Of a stretch of DNA of 64,000 nucleotides, positions 1 to 7,339 are shown one piece after another; position 1 is the stretch's first letter; each line of letters starts with the position of its first letter. The notes under the pieces are model-generated. The model was not told the DNA's origin. It saw only the letters and a list, made by a program, of their open reading frames with translations, and made no database searches. A program made the translations under genes and the position numbers. The stretch covers positions 496,001-560,000 of the forward strand of contig NZ_JAHLLW010000001.1 of assembly GCF_019426345.1 (NCBI RefSeq), written 5' to 3'. The stretch comes from Marinomonas lutimaris. Lineage in GTDB: Bacteria > Pseudomonadota > Gammaproteobacteria > Pseudomonadales > Marinomonadaceae.

Positions 1-35
1 CCTTGGGGTTACCAGAGCAGGTAGTTTGAAACAGT

Positions 36-524
36 TTAAAGCGCTTTGACCATAACTGCTTTATCAACACCCTTATCGTTCAAACTATGTATCACCTCGA
101 AGCCGTATTTCAAATACAGGCGAATATTGTGCTGTTCGCACTGCAAATACAAAGAAGTGATCTGTTGAGTTTTAGCGTGCTTCAAAGCCTGTTGTAACAC
201 TGTTGTGGCGTAGCCTCTGCCGCGTTTATCGGCTGGCACAAAAACGCCTCCAAGCCAATGCTTGTAATCGGGAAATTTAGGATGTTCATGGAACTTCAGT
301 TCCGCCACAGCAAGTAGCTCGTCATGGTCATGCAAGACAAAAGAGATGGGGAGCGCGGCTCTACTTTCCGCCACCTTTGCGACTTTTATCTCAATGTCTT
401 CTTGTGATATTCCCTGCGTTAAATGTGCCCATTCCTCGAAATACCACTGAGCAATTGTCGGAATAAAGTGCTTCTCGTCAGCGAGGAAAGAGACCTTCAT
501 GCGGTTATTAATTTGCTTATCCAT
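36..524 (-). CDS. GNAT family N-acetyltransferase
   Basis: Probable cytoplasmic acetyl-CoA-dependent N-acetyltransferase; the acceptor cannot be told from sequence. The acetyl-CoA binding motif A is clear in the segment GVFVPADKRGRGYATTVLQQAL in the middle of the protein, with the R-G-R-G-Y-A loop, and the C-terminal part has the usual YLKYGFEV strand. About 160 residues is normal for a single GNAT domain. I chose the ATG at 524, which has GGAA six bases upstream. The frame stays open to a GTG at 536, and a further ATG at 500 is also possible. It stands alone, divergent from the phosphatase gene that follows. Family assignment is firm, substrate unknown. Confidence 0.85.
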   Translation of the reverse strand: MDKQINNRMKVSFLADEKHFIPTIAQWYFEEWAHLTQGISQEDIEIKVAKVAESRAALPISFVLHDHDELLAVAELKFHEHPKFPDYKHWLGGVFVPADKRGRGYATTVLQQALKHAKTQQITSLYLQCEQHNIRLYLKYGFEVIHSLNDKGVDKAVMVKAL

Positions 525-721
525 TTCTATTTCCACTAGCTTCGTACATCAATCTAATCTAACCGTTTTTCCGCGCACTTTGCTATTTTTTACTGGGTAT
601 AAGCGCTTTTTTTATAGTGCTGAAATAAGGAAAAAGAGAAAAATAGTTTTGAGTTATAATTAAATGCGTGTTTAATAAAAATGTCACTTTAATTCGTTAT
701 ACGCACATGGAGAGCTATTTT

Positions 722-1474
722 ATGGGAAAAATTACCGCATCTATTCTAGTTGCCTTACCACTGTTGAGCAGTGTTACGTTTGCTGCTGAAGATACTAGTT
801 GTACACCAAAAGAATACAATATGGCGCTGCGTTATCAGCAGCAATCTGCCGAGGTCATGGCGCTGCAGTTGCAGGCATACCAGTTTGCAACACAGCGTTT
901 TATCCAGCTCTTAGCGAATCATCATTCAGATAAAAAACCTGCGGTGGTATTAGATCTTGATGAAACAGTGATAGACAACACGCCATTATTAGTTCGTGAT
1001 GTAAATAACTGCCACGATTACACTTCTTGGGATACTTGGAGTGATTGGGAGCAAAAAGGCGAACCGACCTTGATCCCAGGGGCTAAAGATTTCATCGACT
1101 TTGTTACACAACAAGGCGTGAAAATTTACTATATCTCAGATCGTTTTCAGGAGAACAAAGCAGACACGCTTAAGACACTGCAAAAGCTGAATGTTGCTCA
1201 AGTAAGCAGTGATAATGTGTTGTTGTATACCAAGTCGAAAGAAGCTCGTCGTGATATCGTTCGCAAAGAGCACGATATTCTTATGTTGATTGGCGATAGC
1301 CTGCATGATTTTGCTGCAGAATTTAAAAACAAGAAATCAACGGAGTATCAACGTGGATTGGTTGCCAAAGAAGCAGCCCATTTTGGTAACGACTGGATCG
1401 TGATGCCCAATGCTTCGTACGGTTCTTGGTCGAAGTCTGAGCTAAAAACGTGGAATGAAAAAGCCGCAAAATAA
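722..1474 (+). CDS. Secreted HAD-type acid phosphatase, e(P4)/class B-C like
   Basis: Predicted periplasmic phosphomonoesterase of the HAD superfamily, like the e(P4) 5'-nucleotidase/acid phosphatase group. The nucleophile motif reads VVLDLDETVIDNT (DxDxT), motif II lies in YISDRF, and the late acidic motif is GDSLHDF. From the ATG at 722 the protein begins with a basic residue and a hydrophobic run (MGKITASILVALPLL) ending near A-A-E, a signal peptidase I type site. Unlike classical e(P4) there is no lipobox cysteine, so it is probably soluble. The frame is open upstream to 668, but GGAGAG lies about eight bases before the 722 ATG. A good terminator follows. Likely role: scavenging phosphate or nucleosides from nucleotides. 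Confidence 0.85.
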   Translation: MGKITASILVALPLLSSVTFAAEDTSCTPKEYNMALRYQQQSAEVMALQLQAYQFATQRFIQLLANHHSDKKPAVVLDLDETVIDNTPLLVRDVNNCHDYTSWDTWSDWEQKGEPTLIPGAKDFIDFVTQQGVKIYYISDRFQENKADTLKTLQKLNVAQVSSDNVLLYTKSKEARRDIVRKEHDILMLIGDSLHDFAAEFKNKKSTEYQRGLVAKEAAHFGNDWIVMPNASYGSWSKSELKTWNEKAAK

Positions 1475-1493
1475 CGCTGAATAGAACATAAAC

Positions 1494-1528
1494 AGCCAAT
1501 ACGAATTAAGGTTTGTATTGGCTTTTTT
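1494..1528 (+). terminator. Rho-independent terminator of the acid phosphatase gene
   Basis: Perfect 9-bp stem AGCCAATAC (1494-1502) with GTATTGGCT (1515-1523), 12-nt loop, followed by a run of T to 1528. It lies 20 bases after the phosphatase stop codon. Confidence 0.85.
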
Positions 1529-1552
1529 ATTCAATTTCTGTCCAAAACAGCA

Positions 1553-1807
1553 TCATTTCTCAATCCTTTCTCTTGTCTGTGTTCTGTTTGCTTCCACTTC
1601 CGCAATGGCTGCGTTTAAACGAGAAGCATTTTTAGGACTCGCCATTAAATAAGCTGTTTCTTCATAGGCCTGAAAATCTTCCAAGCTTATCAGCACAGCC
1701 GGCTTCCTGCCCTGACGAGTAATGAGTACAGGCTTATGATCGTCATTTACTTTATCAAATGTACTAGCAAGATTTGCTCTAAAAGCTGAGTAACTTAACG
1801 TATCCAT
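1553..1807 (-). CDS. Orphan Phd/YefM-family antitoxin
   Basis: An 84-residue protein of the Phd/YefM antitoxin family. The N-terminal DNA-binding fold is recognisable in LSYSAFRANLASTFDKVNDDHKPVLITRQGRKPAVLISLEDFQAY, where YefM proteins carry the same ITRQ, AVLIS and EDF elements. The charged C-terminal part is the region that normally wraps a RelE/YoeB toxin. GCAGGAG lies just before the ATG. It is the last gene of a short minus-strand cluster with a truncated XRE-like gene (16-base gap) and a KAP NTPase. No toxin frame follows in the 78 bases before the convergent phosphatase gene, so it is an orphan here. It may autoregulate the cluster or have lost its toxin. Confidence 0.85.
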   Translation of the reverse strand: MDTLSYSAFRANLASTFDKVNDDHKPVLITRQGRKPAVLISLEDFQAYEETAYLMASPKNASRLNAAIAEVEANRTQTRERIEK

Positions 1808-1823
1808 ATTTTACTCCTGCAAG

Positions 1824-2009
1824 TCAGTGTTTAATTTTTCCGTATGCAGAGATTTTAGCCTTTCCTACTGGCTGTGAAGAGTCGGTGAAACTCTTCTGCT
1901 GAATTTGCCAAGCTACCACTCGCTTTATAGCCACAGCGTTGGTTTCAGCTAAGATGCCTTCCTCTTCAAGGAAATCATCAAAGGAAGAACCTATGTGTTT
2001 GTTAGTCAT
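1824..2009 (-). CDS. Truncated XRE-antitoxin-like protein (N-terminal half only)
   Basis: The first 33 residues (MTNKHIGSSFDDFLEEEGIL, then AVAIKRVVAWQIQQ) match what I recall of the N-terminal part of a common small XRE-type antitoxin family. In that family a helix-turn-helix with TKTEMA- and TSR-like elements follows the WQ segment. Here it is replaced by an unrelated basic tail of about 23 residues, so the DNA-binding domain is missing. The ATG at 2009 overlaps the KAP NTPase stop by 8 bases and has GAGGA eight bases upstream, so translation is probably coupled. It is most likely a decayed antitoxin remnant, possibly a fusion with noncoding sequence. Family recall is moderate; the absence of an HTH is visible. 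Confidence 0.55.
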   Translation of the reverse strand: MTNKHIGSSFDDFLEEEGILAETNAVAIKRVVAWQIQQKSFTDSSQPVGKAKISAYGKIKH

Positions 2010-3630
2010 GTTTGGTGTCCTCTTCAATTAGGTCTAATGCGGAGGCTAGCTCGACATAGTCTTGATAGGTTGTTTTTAGAATTTGTTCAAAGCTATTATT
2101 AAAATAATTAGATTGAAGCCATTTTAGTGCAATGTTTTTATTTTCGGAATTATAAAAGTTCTCGAAATCATATTGTAATTCCTTATTTACCTTTGCTTTT
2201 ATATCGGCATTTGAATTGTGGTCTTCAGTATAGAGATCAAAAAAACTTTTGGAGTTATTGTCTCCAAAGTGATTTACAAATATTTCCTGCAGATATTTGC
2301 AAAAATCAATTTCAAATTTTTTGTTATTTTTTGTATGAAATAAATCATCATACTTCTGTGGCTGAACCTCTACAGCCATAGATGCATTGATATTACCGAA
2401 ACGCTCTCCGCAATAATTCATTAAGTTTTTGGAATTACCTGAGACAATTTTTTTGAATTGCTCATTATCTTCTTCATAAAAGCACAGCAATGTTGTCAGC
2501 ATCAAAATATCAACCTTTGAGCCGCTAGGCATATTTGAGATGGTTGCCACAACGCGATCTGCAATTTGAATAGCGGTTCTGGGAGGCATTTTAAACGCGT
2601 CTAAAATTACTGAAATATTGCTCAGGGTAATGCTTGCATCGTCATTTGGCGGCAGGATCTGAATCCCCGCTTTTTTCAGGTATTCGCCAGATAATTTGCT
2701 AATATCAGTATGCACTTCCAGAAAGCTTTTTAAGTCAGGTGCTTTTAGGCTAAATCGGCTATTGAAGAATCGGCCAAGATAAAGACGAGCGTCGAAGCCT
2801 TCGCCATAAATGGCTTTTACGGCATGTTGCAGTTGTTCGGTGTCTGTGGCGACGACAAAGACAATGCCTTTTATATCGAAGATGTGCTTGATGGTTTCGA
2901 GCATTTCTACCGCATAGCTAGGGCGGCAGCGGTCTAATTCATCTATAAAGATAAAAGCTGGGTAGGACAGTTGTTGTGTTTCTGTCACTGTTTTGACCCA
3001 ATTCGCCACATGAATTTTTAAATCATCAATGGCTTTCTTTTTACCATCATGTTCATCAATAAGTTGCTTCACCATTGTTGAAGCTAACTCACTTAGGTCG
3101 ATGGTTTTCCCTTCGCTATCCTTGGCGTCTTTAAGTTCTGAGTCATCGTCAGCTTGCAAGAATGCTGCGAGATCCATATCCAAGTAGCGTTTTGCCATGC
3201 TTCGCGCAAAGCCGGGAGCTGCCGCTTTTAGAAGCCCTAAAGCTTTTTTCGGAAGTTTGAACTTTGGGCTATTTTCAGGCATATCTGCCTGCATTCTAAG
3301 TTGTTTGATGATGGATGAAATCGCCGTCATCAAAGGATCATCAGAGTAGTCTTGTTGCCATGCATCGATGTAAACAACAGGGAAGTGAGCTTTTAAGTCG
3401 TTAGACCAACGCTTTAGAAAGTAGGTTTTGCCAGAACCCCATTCGGAGTTTAGATTGAGCACATAATTACGCTTTTCATCGCCAGACTCTCTTGTCGTAT
3501 CGTAACCTTGTCCCACGAGAAACTGGGTTAAAAACTCGGCGTATTTAGCACGGTTTAATGTATCTCTAGGAAAGGACACATCTTCGATAACATCTTTTTC
3601 TGACCAATCGAGAGAGATTTTTTCTGGCAT
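2002..3630 (-). CDS. KAP family P-loop NTPase
   Basis: A 542-residue KAP-type NTPase, the STAND-related family that includes PifA of the F plasmid (T7 exclusion). Walker A is at about residues 63-70 (EWGSGKTY), preceded by the typical hydrophobic strand. Walker B is FIFIDELDRCRP at about 226-237, followed by the KAP-typical hydrophobic strand and ATDTEQL near 261-267. No membrane helices are evident between the Walker motifs, so this is a soluble KAP form. The C-terminal third is AT-rich, with many Asn and Lys codons, compared with flanking housekeeping genes; this is a sign of transfer. It heads a cluster with two antitoxin-like genes. A defence role is inference from family and context only. 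Confidence 0.85.
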   Translation of the reverse strand: MPEKISLDWSEKDVIEDVSFPRDTLNRAKYAEFLTQFLVGQGYDTTRESGDEKRNYVLNLNSEWGSGKTYFLKRWSNDLKAHFPVVYIDAWQQDYSDDPLMTAISSIIKQLRMQADMPENSPKFKLPKKALGLLKAAAPGFARSMAKRYLDMDLAAFLQADDDSELKDAKDSEGKTIDLSELASTMVKQLIDEHDGKKKAIDDLKIHVANWVKTVTETQQLSYPAFIFIDELDRCRPSYAVEMLETIKHIFDIKGIVFVVATDTEQLQHAVKAIYGEGFDARLYLGRFFNSRFSLKAPDLKSFLEVHTDISKLSGEYLKKAGIQILPPNDDASITLSNISVILDAFKMPPRTAIQIADRVVATISNMPSGSKVDILMLTTLLCFYEEDNEQFKKIVSGNSKNLMNYCGERFGNINASMAVEVQPQKYDDLFHTKNNKKFEIDFCKYLQEIFVNHFGDNNSKSFFDLYTEDHNSNADIKAKVNKELQYDFENFYNSENKNIALKWLQSNYFNNSFEQILKTTYQDYVELASALDLIEEDTKHD

Positions 3631-3733
3631 CGACGAGTATCCTTACATAAATCAATAGGTTGGTATTACTTTAGAAAGCGTCAAATTGACGTTTAGCAAT
3701 GTTTGTATTTAGCCTATTCATTTCTATGCTTTA

Positions 3734-3829
3734 CTGCAATTTAATTAAGATGAAACAAATTCACGCCGAGCGGTTTTACGCGCTTGCGCGTGGAGCGAGG
3801 CGGGAAGTTTGTTTCTAACTTAATTGCAG
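3734..3829. repeat. 96-bp imperfect palindrome (MITE- or REP-like)
   Basis: The two ends are inverted copies: CTGCAATTTAATTAAG at the left and, read on the other strand, CTGCAATTAAGTTAG at the right. Further in, AAACAAA and CGCC also pair, and the centre is ACGCGCTTGCGCGT with perfect 6-bp arms. No coding frame is inside and no target-site duplication is obvious. It lies between the KAP gene start and the ahpF terminator. Confidence 0.6.
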
Positions 3830-3840
3830 GAACACAAAAA

Positions 3841-3871
3841 AACCGCCATCTTGCTAAGCCAGATGGCGGTT
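3841..3871 (-). terminator. Terminator of ahpF
   Basis: Stem AACCGCCATCT (3841-3851) with AGATGGCGGTT (3861-3871). An A-run just before 3841 gives the U-tract on the minus strand. It sits 37 bases past the ahpF stop. Confidence 0.85.
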
Positions 3872-3907
3872 TGTGTGATTGCTTCGGGTATTGTTGAAGA
3901 CTGATTC

Positions 3908-5455
3908 TTAGTTACGAATCAAGTAATCAAATGCACCCAATGCCGCGGTTGCGCCAGATCCCATGGAGATGATGATCTGTTTATATGGCGTTGTGGTGAC
4001 ATCACCAGCGGCAAATACACCTGGGATAGAGGTTTCGCCATGAGCGTTGATGACGATTTCGCCTCTGTTGGTTAATTCCAATGTGTCTTTCAAGAACTCG
4101 CTGTTTGGCACTAAGCCGATTTGTACGAATATCCCAGCCACGTCGACAAGATGAGACTCGTCGGTTAATCGGTCTGTGTATTTTAGGCCAATAACACGTT
4201 GTCCATCACCGATGACTTCCGTTGTCATGGCGTTTTTGATGATGGTGACGTTTGGTAAAGAGTTGGCTTTTTTCACCAATACATCGTCGGCACGCAAGGT
4301 GTCGGCAAATTCAAAAACCGTTACGTGTTCAGTGATGCCAGCCAAATCAATCGCGGCTTCGATACCTGAGTTACCACCACCGATAACGGCGGTTCTTTTG
4401 CCTTTGAACAAGGGGCCGTCACAATGTGGGCAGTAAGCTACGCCCTTGTTGCGGTATTCTTGTTCGCCCGGTACGTTCATTTCTCTCCAACGTGCACCCG
4501 TCGCTAATACCACAGATTTACTTTGTAGTATTGCACCGTTTTCCAATTCCACTTCGATGAACTCTTTCTTCTCTAGGCGAACGGCTTTTTGCAGCTTCAT
4601 TAGGTCAACATCGTAATCCAATACGTGTTGTTCAAGGCCGGCGACCAATTTCGGGCCGTCGGTGGCTTTCACAGAAATGAAGTTTTCAATCGCCATGGTG
4701 TCACTGACTTGTCCACCAAAACGTTCAGCGACGACGCCTGTTCGGATGCCTTTACGAGCTGCATAAATGGCTGCGGCTGCACCTGCTGGACCGCCACCAA
4801 CAACGAGCATGTCGTAAGGCGCTTTTTCTGCTAACTCGGCCGCTTGTTTGTCTGCTGCGCCTGTATCTACTTTGTTAATTATCTCTGCCAATGTCATGCG
4901 ACCTTGGCCAAAGAGTTCGCCATTTAGGTACACAGATGGCACGGCCATGATGTTGCGTTCGTTTACTTCGTCTTGGAATAAAGAGCCATCGATCATGGTC
5001 GCGGTAATGTTAGGGTTTAATACCGCCATTAAGTTAACGGCTTGCACAACGTCTGGACAGTTGTGGCAAGAGAGGGAAATGTACACCTCAAAGTTCAATG
5101 TAGAGTCTAGAGACTTAATTTGCTCTAGGGTCTCTTGTGCCGCTTTGGATGGATGGCCACCTGCTTGTAATAGAGCCAGTACGAGAGAGGTAAACTCGTG
5201 GCCCATTGGAATGCCTGCAAAGCGCACACGTGCTGATTCGCCTTTTGGCGCGATGGCCATTTGCGGTGCACGACCTTGTGAGTTTTCATCAACCGTTAAG
5301 GTGATTTTGTCGTTTTTTAGCTCAGTGATTTCGCGAGCCAATTCAAGTAATTCGTCTGATTTTGCGGAACCGTTTGTGGACACAGTAATTTCAATCGGAT
5401 TAACGATATTTTGCAGGTATGTGCCCAACTGCTGTTTTAAGTTTGCTTCTAACAT
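3908..5455 (-). CDS. ahpF: Alkyl hydroperoxide reductase subunit F
   Basis: Flavoprotein disulfide reductase that passes electrons from NAD(P)H to AhpC for peroxide reduction in the cytoplasm. At 515 residues it is the full family length. The N-terminal double thioredoxin-fold domain carries the C130-H-N-C133 redox pair. The FAD Rossmann motif is [12 protein letters not shown] near 218-229, the active-site pair is C342-P-H-C345, and a second nucleotide-binding glycine motif (AVIGGGNSG) follows. The C-terminal GVFAAGD FAD motif is present. It lies 92 bases downstream of ahpC on the same strand, behind an attenuator-like hairpin, so it is probably transcribed with ahpC at a lower level. OxyR control is inferred from the site upstream of ahpC. 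Confidence 0.97.
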   Translation of the reverse strand: MLEANLKQQLGTYLQNIVNPIEITVSTNGSAKSDELLELAREITELKNDKITLTVDENSQGRAPQMAIAPKGESARVRFAGIPMGHEFTSLVLALLQAGGHPSKAAQETLEQIKSLDSTLNFEVYISLSCHNCPDVVQAVNLMAVLNPNITATMIDGSLFQDEVNERNIMAVPSVYLNGELFGQGRMTLAEIINKVDTGAADKQAAELAEKAPYDMLVVGGGPAGAAAAIYAARKGIRTGVVAERFGGQVSDTMAIENFISVKATDGPKLVAGLEQHVLDYDVDLMKLQKAVRLEKKEFIEVELENGAILQSKSVVLATGARWREMNVPGEQEYRNKGVAYCPHCDGPLFKGKRTAVIGGGNSGIEAAIDLAGITEHVTVFEFADTLRADDVLVKKANSLPNVTIIKNAMTTEVIGDGQRVIGLKYTDRLTDESHLVDVAGIFVQIGLVPNSEFLKDTLELTNRGEIVINAHGETSIPGVFAAGDVTTTPYKQIIISMGSGATAALGAFDYLIRN

Positions 5456-5501
5456 GATGATGAAACCTGTGTTTGATTGAGTGATTTACTGTGCTGAGAG
5501 A

Positions 5502-5527
5502 AAAAGGGGTCTGGTATGACCCCTTTT
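5502..5527 (-). terminator. Intergenic hairpin between ahpC and ahpF (partial terminator)
   Basis: Perfect 10-bp stem AAAAGGGGTC (5502-5511) with GACCCCTTTT (5518-5527), 6-nt loop. On the minus strand it ends in a run of U formed by the A residues at 5501-5505. It lies directly after ahpC, so it should terminate part of the transcripts and stabilise the ahpC message, giving more AhpC than AhpF. Confidence 0.75.
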
Positions 5528-5547
5528 GGGTTCTTTATTCAGTCAGC

Positions 5548-6105
5548 TTAGATTTTGCCAACTAGGTCTAGAGAAGGAGTCAATGTTGCTTCACCTTCTT
5601 TCCATTTCGCAGGGCAAACTTCACCTGGGTGAGCGGCTACGTATTGTGCAGCTTTTACTTTGCGAAGTAGGTCTTGTGCGTCACGGCCAATACCTTCAGC
5701 AGTGATTTCCATTGCTTGGATTGTGCCTTGTGGGTCGATCAAGAAAGTTGCACGGTCTGCAAGACCTTGGCCTTCACGCATTACACCGAAGTTGTTAGTG
5801 ATGTTGCCAGTTTGGTCGCCAACCATGAAGTATTGGATTTTGCCGATTGTTTCAGAGCTTGCGTGCCATGCTTTGTGAGTGAAGTGAGTGTCTGTAGAGA
5901 CAGAGAATACTTCAACGCCGCGAGATTGAAGTTCAGCGTAGTTGTCTGCAACGTCGCCAAGTTCAGTTGGGCAAACAAAAGTGAAGTCAGCTGGGTAGAA
6001 GAAGAATACAGCCCATTTACCTAGTACGTCTTTTTCAGAAATTTCTACGAATTCGCCGTTTTTGAAAGCCGTTGCATTGAATGGTTTGATTTGCGTGTTG
6101 ATCAT
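5548..6105 (-). CDS. ahpC: Alkyl hydroperoxide reductase subunit C (typical 2-Cys peroxiredoxin)
   Basis: Peroxiredoxin reducing H2O2 and organic hydroperoxides, recycled by AhpF. The peroxidatic cysteine is C45 in [16 protein letters not shown], and the resolving cysteine is C164 in GEVCPAKW. The GV(F/M)RE and catalytic Arg segments are in place. Length, 185 residues, is typical. The start is fixed by TTAGGAGAAACAAA just before the ATG. It is the first gene of the ahpC-ahpF pair and has a strong OxyR-type site and a sigma-70 promoter upstream. Confidence 0.98.
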   Translation of the reverse strand: MINTQIKPFNATAFKNGEFVEISEKDVLGKWAVFFFYPADFTFVCPTELGDVADNYAELQSRGVEVFSVSTDTHFTHKAWHASSETIGKIQYFMVGDQTGNITNNFGVMREGQGLADRATFLIDPQGTIQAMEITAEGIGRDAQDLLRKVKAAQYVAAHPGEVCPAKWKEGEATLTPSLDLVGKI

Positions 6106-6150
6106 TTTGTTTCTCCTAATGTGTGTTTGAGTGCGTTACCAACAGGACTC

Positions 6151-6179
6151 ATATTAGGGAAAACGGTTCGATAGGTAAA
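6151..6179 (-). promoter_or_regulatory. Sigma-70 promoter of ahpC
   Basis: On the minus strand, -35 TTTACC (6174-6179) and -10 TAATAT (6151-6156) are separated by exactly 17 bases. The -35 box abuts the OxyR-type site, the geometry expected for OxyR activation. The -10 lies about 45 bases upstream of the ahpC start codon. Confidence 0.7.
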
Positions 6180-6216
6180 ATTGTTAATAACTAAAGTTGT
6201 AATTGTAAAAAACTAT
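6180..6216 (-). promoter_or_regulatory. OxyR binding site upstream of ahpC
   Basis: Minus strand: ATAGTTTTTTACAAT (6202-6216), then a 7-base spacer, then TTAGTTATTAACAAT (6180-6194). The tetrameric OxyR consensus is two ATAGnTnnnAnCTAT units 7 bases apart. Each half here differs at two defined positions, and the spacing is exact. Confidence 0.75.
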
Positions 6217-6266
6217 TTAATGAGAGGTAAGCTGTACTGAAAATAATGATTGGTTATAGCGGGAAA

Positions 6267-7334
6267 CTAACTTGATTCATCCGGATACTCCTGACGAATG
6301 GCAATGATTTGTTGCTCCATTAATTTTACAAAAGGCGTAAGTGCTGGATCAAAGTGTGAGCCAGAGTGCTCTTCTATATATGATAGAGCTTTATCAAGCG
6401 GCCAAGCTTCTTTGTAAGGGCGTTTGGACATTAGTGCATCAAGCACATCGGCAATAGCTACAATACGGCCTTCCAAAGGAATATCTTCGCCTTTCAAGCC
6501 TTTTGGATAGCCACTGCCGTCCCATTTTTCATGATGGGTGAGTGCGATGGTGCGAGCCATTTGTAACATCTGGTCATCGTCTTCTGAGAAGATTTCACCG
6601 CCAAAAACAGTATGAAGTTTCATGATTTCCCATTCTTCAGGTGTTAATTTTCCTGGTTTTAAAAGAATGGTATCTGAGATGCCAATTTTTCCGACATCAT
6701 GCATAGGCGCAGCTTGAAAAAGGTTATTGATCCACTCTTCGTTTCCGCCATAGGCTTCAGCAATCAGTCGAGCATAGTGGCTCATACGAATAACGTGAGC
6801 GCCAGTTTCGTTGTCTTTGTATTCAACGGCACGGCCTAAATGATGGATGATACGAAGTTGGCTTGCTTGTAGTTCCTGAGTGCGTTCAGCTACCTTTTTC
6901 AGTAGTTGGCGGTTTTGATCATACAAAGCAATATGGGTGCGAACTCTAGCGCGAACGATTGGCGGACTAATTGGCTTGACGATGTAATCAATCGCTCCCA
7001 TTGCAAAGCCTCGTTCTTCATCTCTGATATCGTGTTTTGCGGTCACAAAAATGACGGGTATGTTTGCGGTTGATGGGTTTCTTTTGAGCTGATAACAGAC
7101 CTCATAACCATCCATATTAGGCATCATCACATCCAAAAGAATGATGTCTGGGCGTGGTATCGTTGCGGCAATAGTTAATGCTCGCATACCGTTTAGTGCA
7201 ACTTTTACCGTGTACTCATCTGCTAAGGAGGCGACTAAAACGTCAATGTTTTCTGGCGTATCGTCAACGATTAGAACGGTCGGTTTTTCTAGTGGTTGTT
7301 TGGTATTAGATTGCTCAAACGTCGCTTTTATCAT
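6267..7334 (-). CDS. Response regulator with HD-GYP c-di-GMP phosphodiesterase domain
   Basis: RpfG-like two-domain protein. The receiver domain occupies about residues 18-135, with acidic residues D24-D25, phosphoacceptor D68 in IILLDVMMPNMDGYE and K120. After a short coiled linker, the HD-GYP domain runs from about 160 to 345, with HD at H212-D213 in MHDVGKIG, then HTVFGGEI, and the signature HHEKWDGSGYP at 267-277. All metal and substrate motifs look intact, so it should hydrolyse cyclic di-GMP when phosphorylated. It starts 5 bases after the hybrid kinase gene stops, so the kinase is its likely phosphodonor. It is the last gene of the three-gene operon. Confidence 0.93.
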   Translation of the reverse strand: MIKATFEQSNTKQPLEKPTVLIVDDTPENIDVLVASLADEYTVKVALNGMRALTIAATIPRPDIILLDVMMPNMDGYEVCYQLKRNPSTANIPVIFVTAKHDIRDEERGFAMGAIDYIVKPISPPIVRARVRTHIALYDQNRQLLKKVAERTQELQASQLRIIHHLGRAVEYKDNETGAHVIRMSHYARLIAEAYGGNEEWINNLFQAAPMHDVGKIGISDTILLKPGKLTPEEWEIMKLHTVFGGEIFSEDDDQMLQMARTIALTHHEKWDGSGYPKGLKGEDIPLEGRIVAIADVLDALMSKRPYKEAWPLDKALSYIEEHSGSHFDPALTPFVKLMEQQIIAIRQEYPDESS

Positions 7335-7339
7335 GATGT

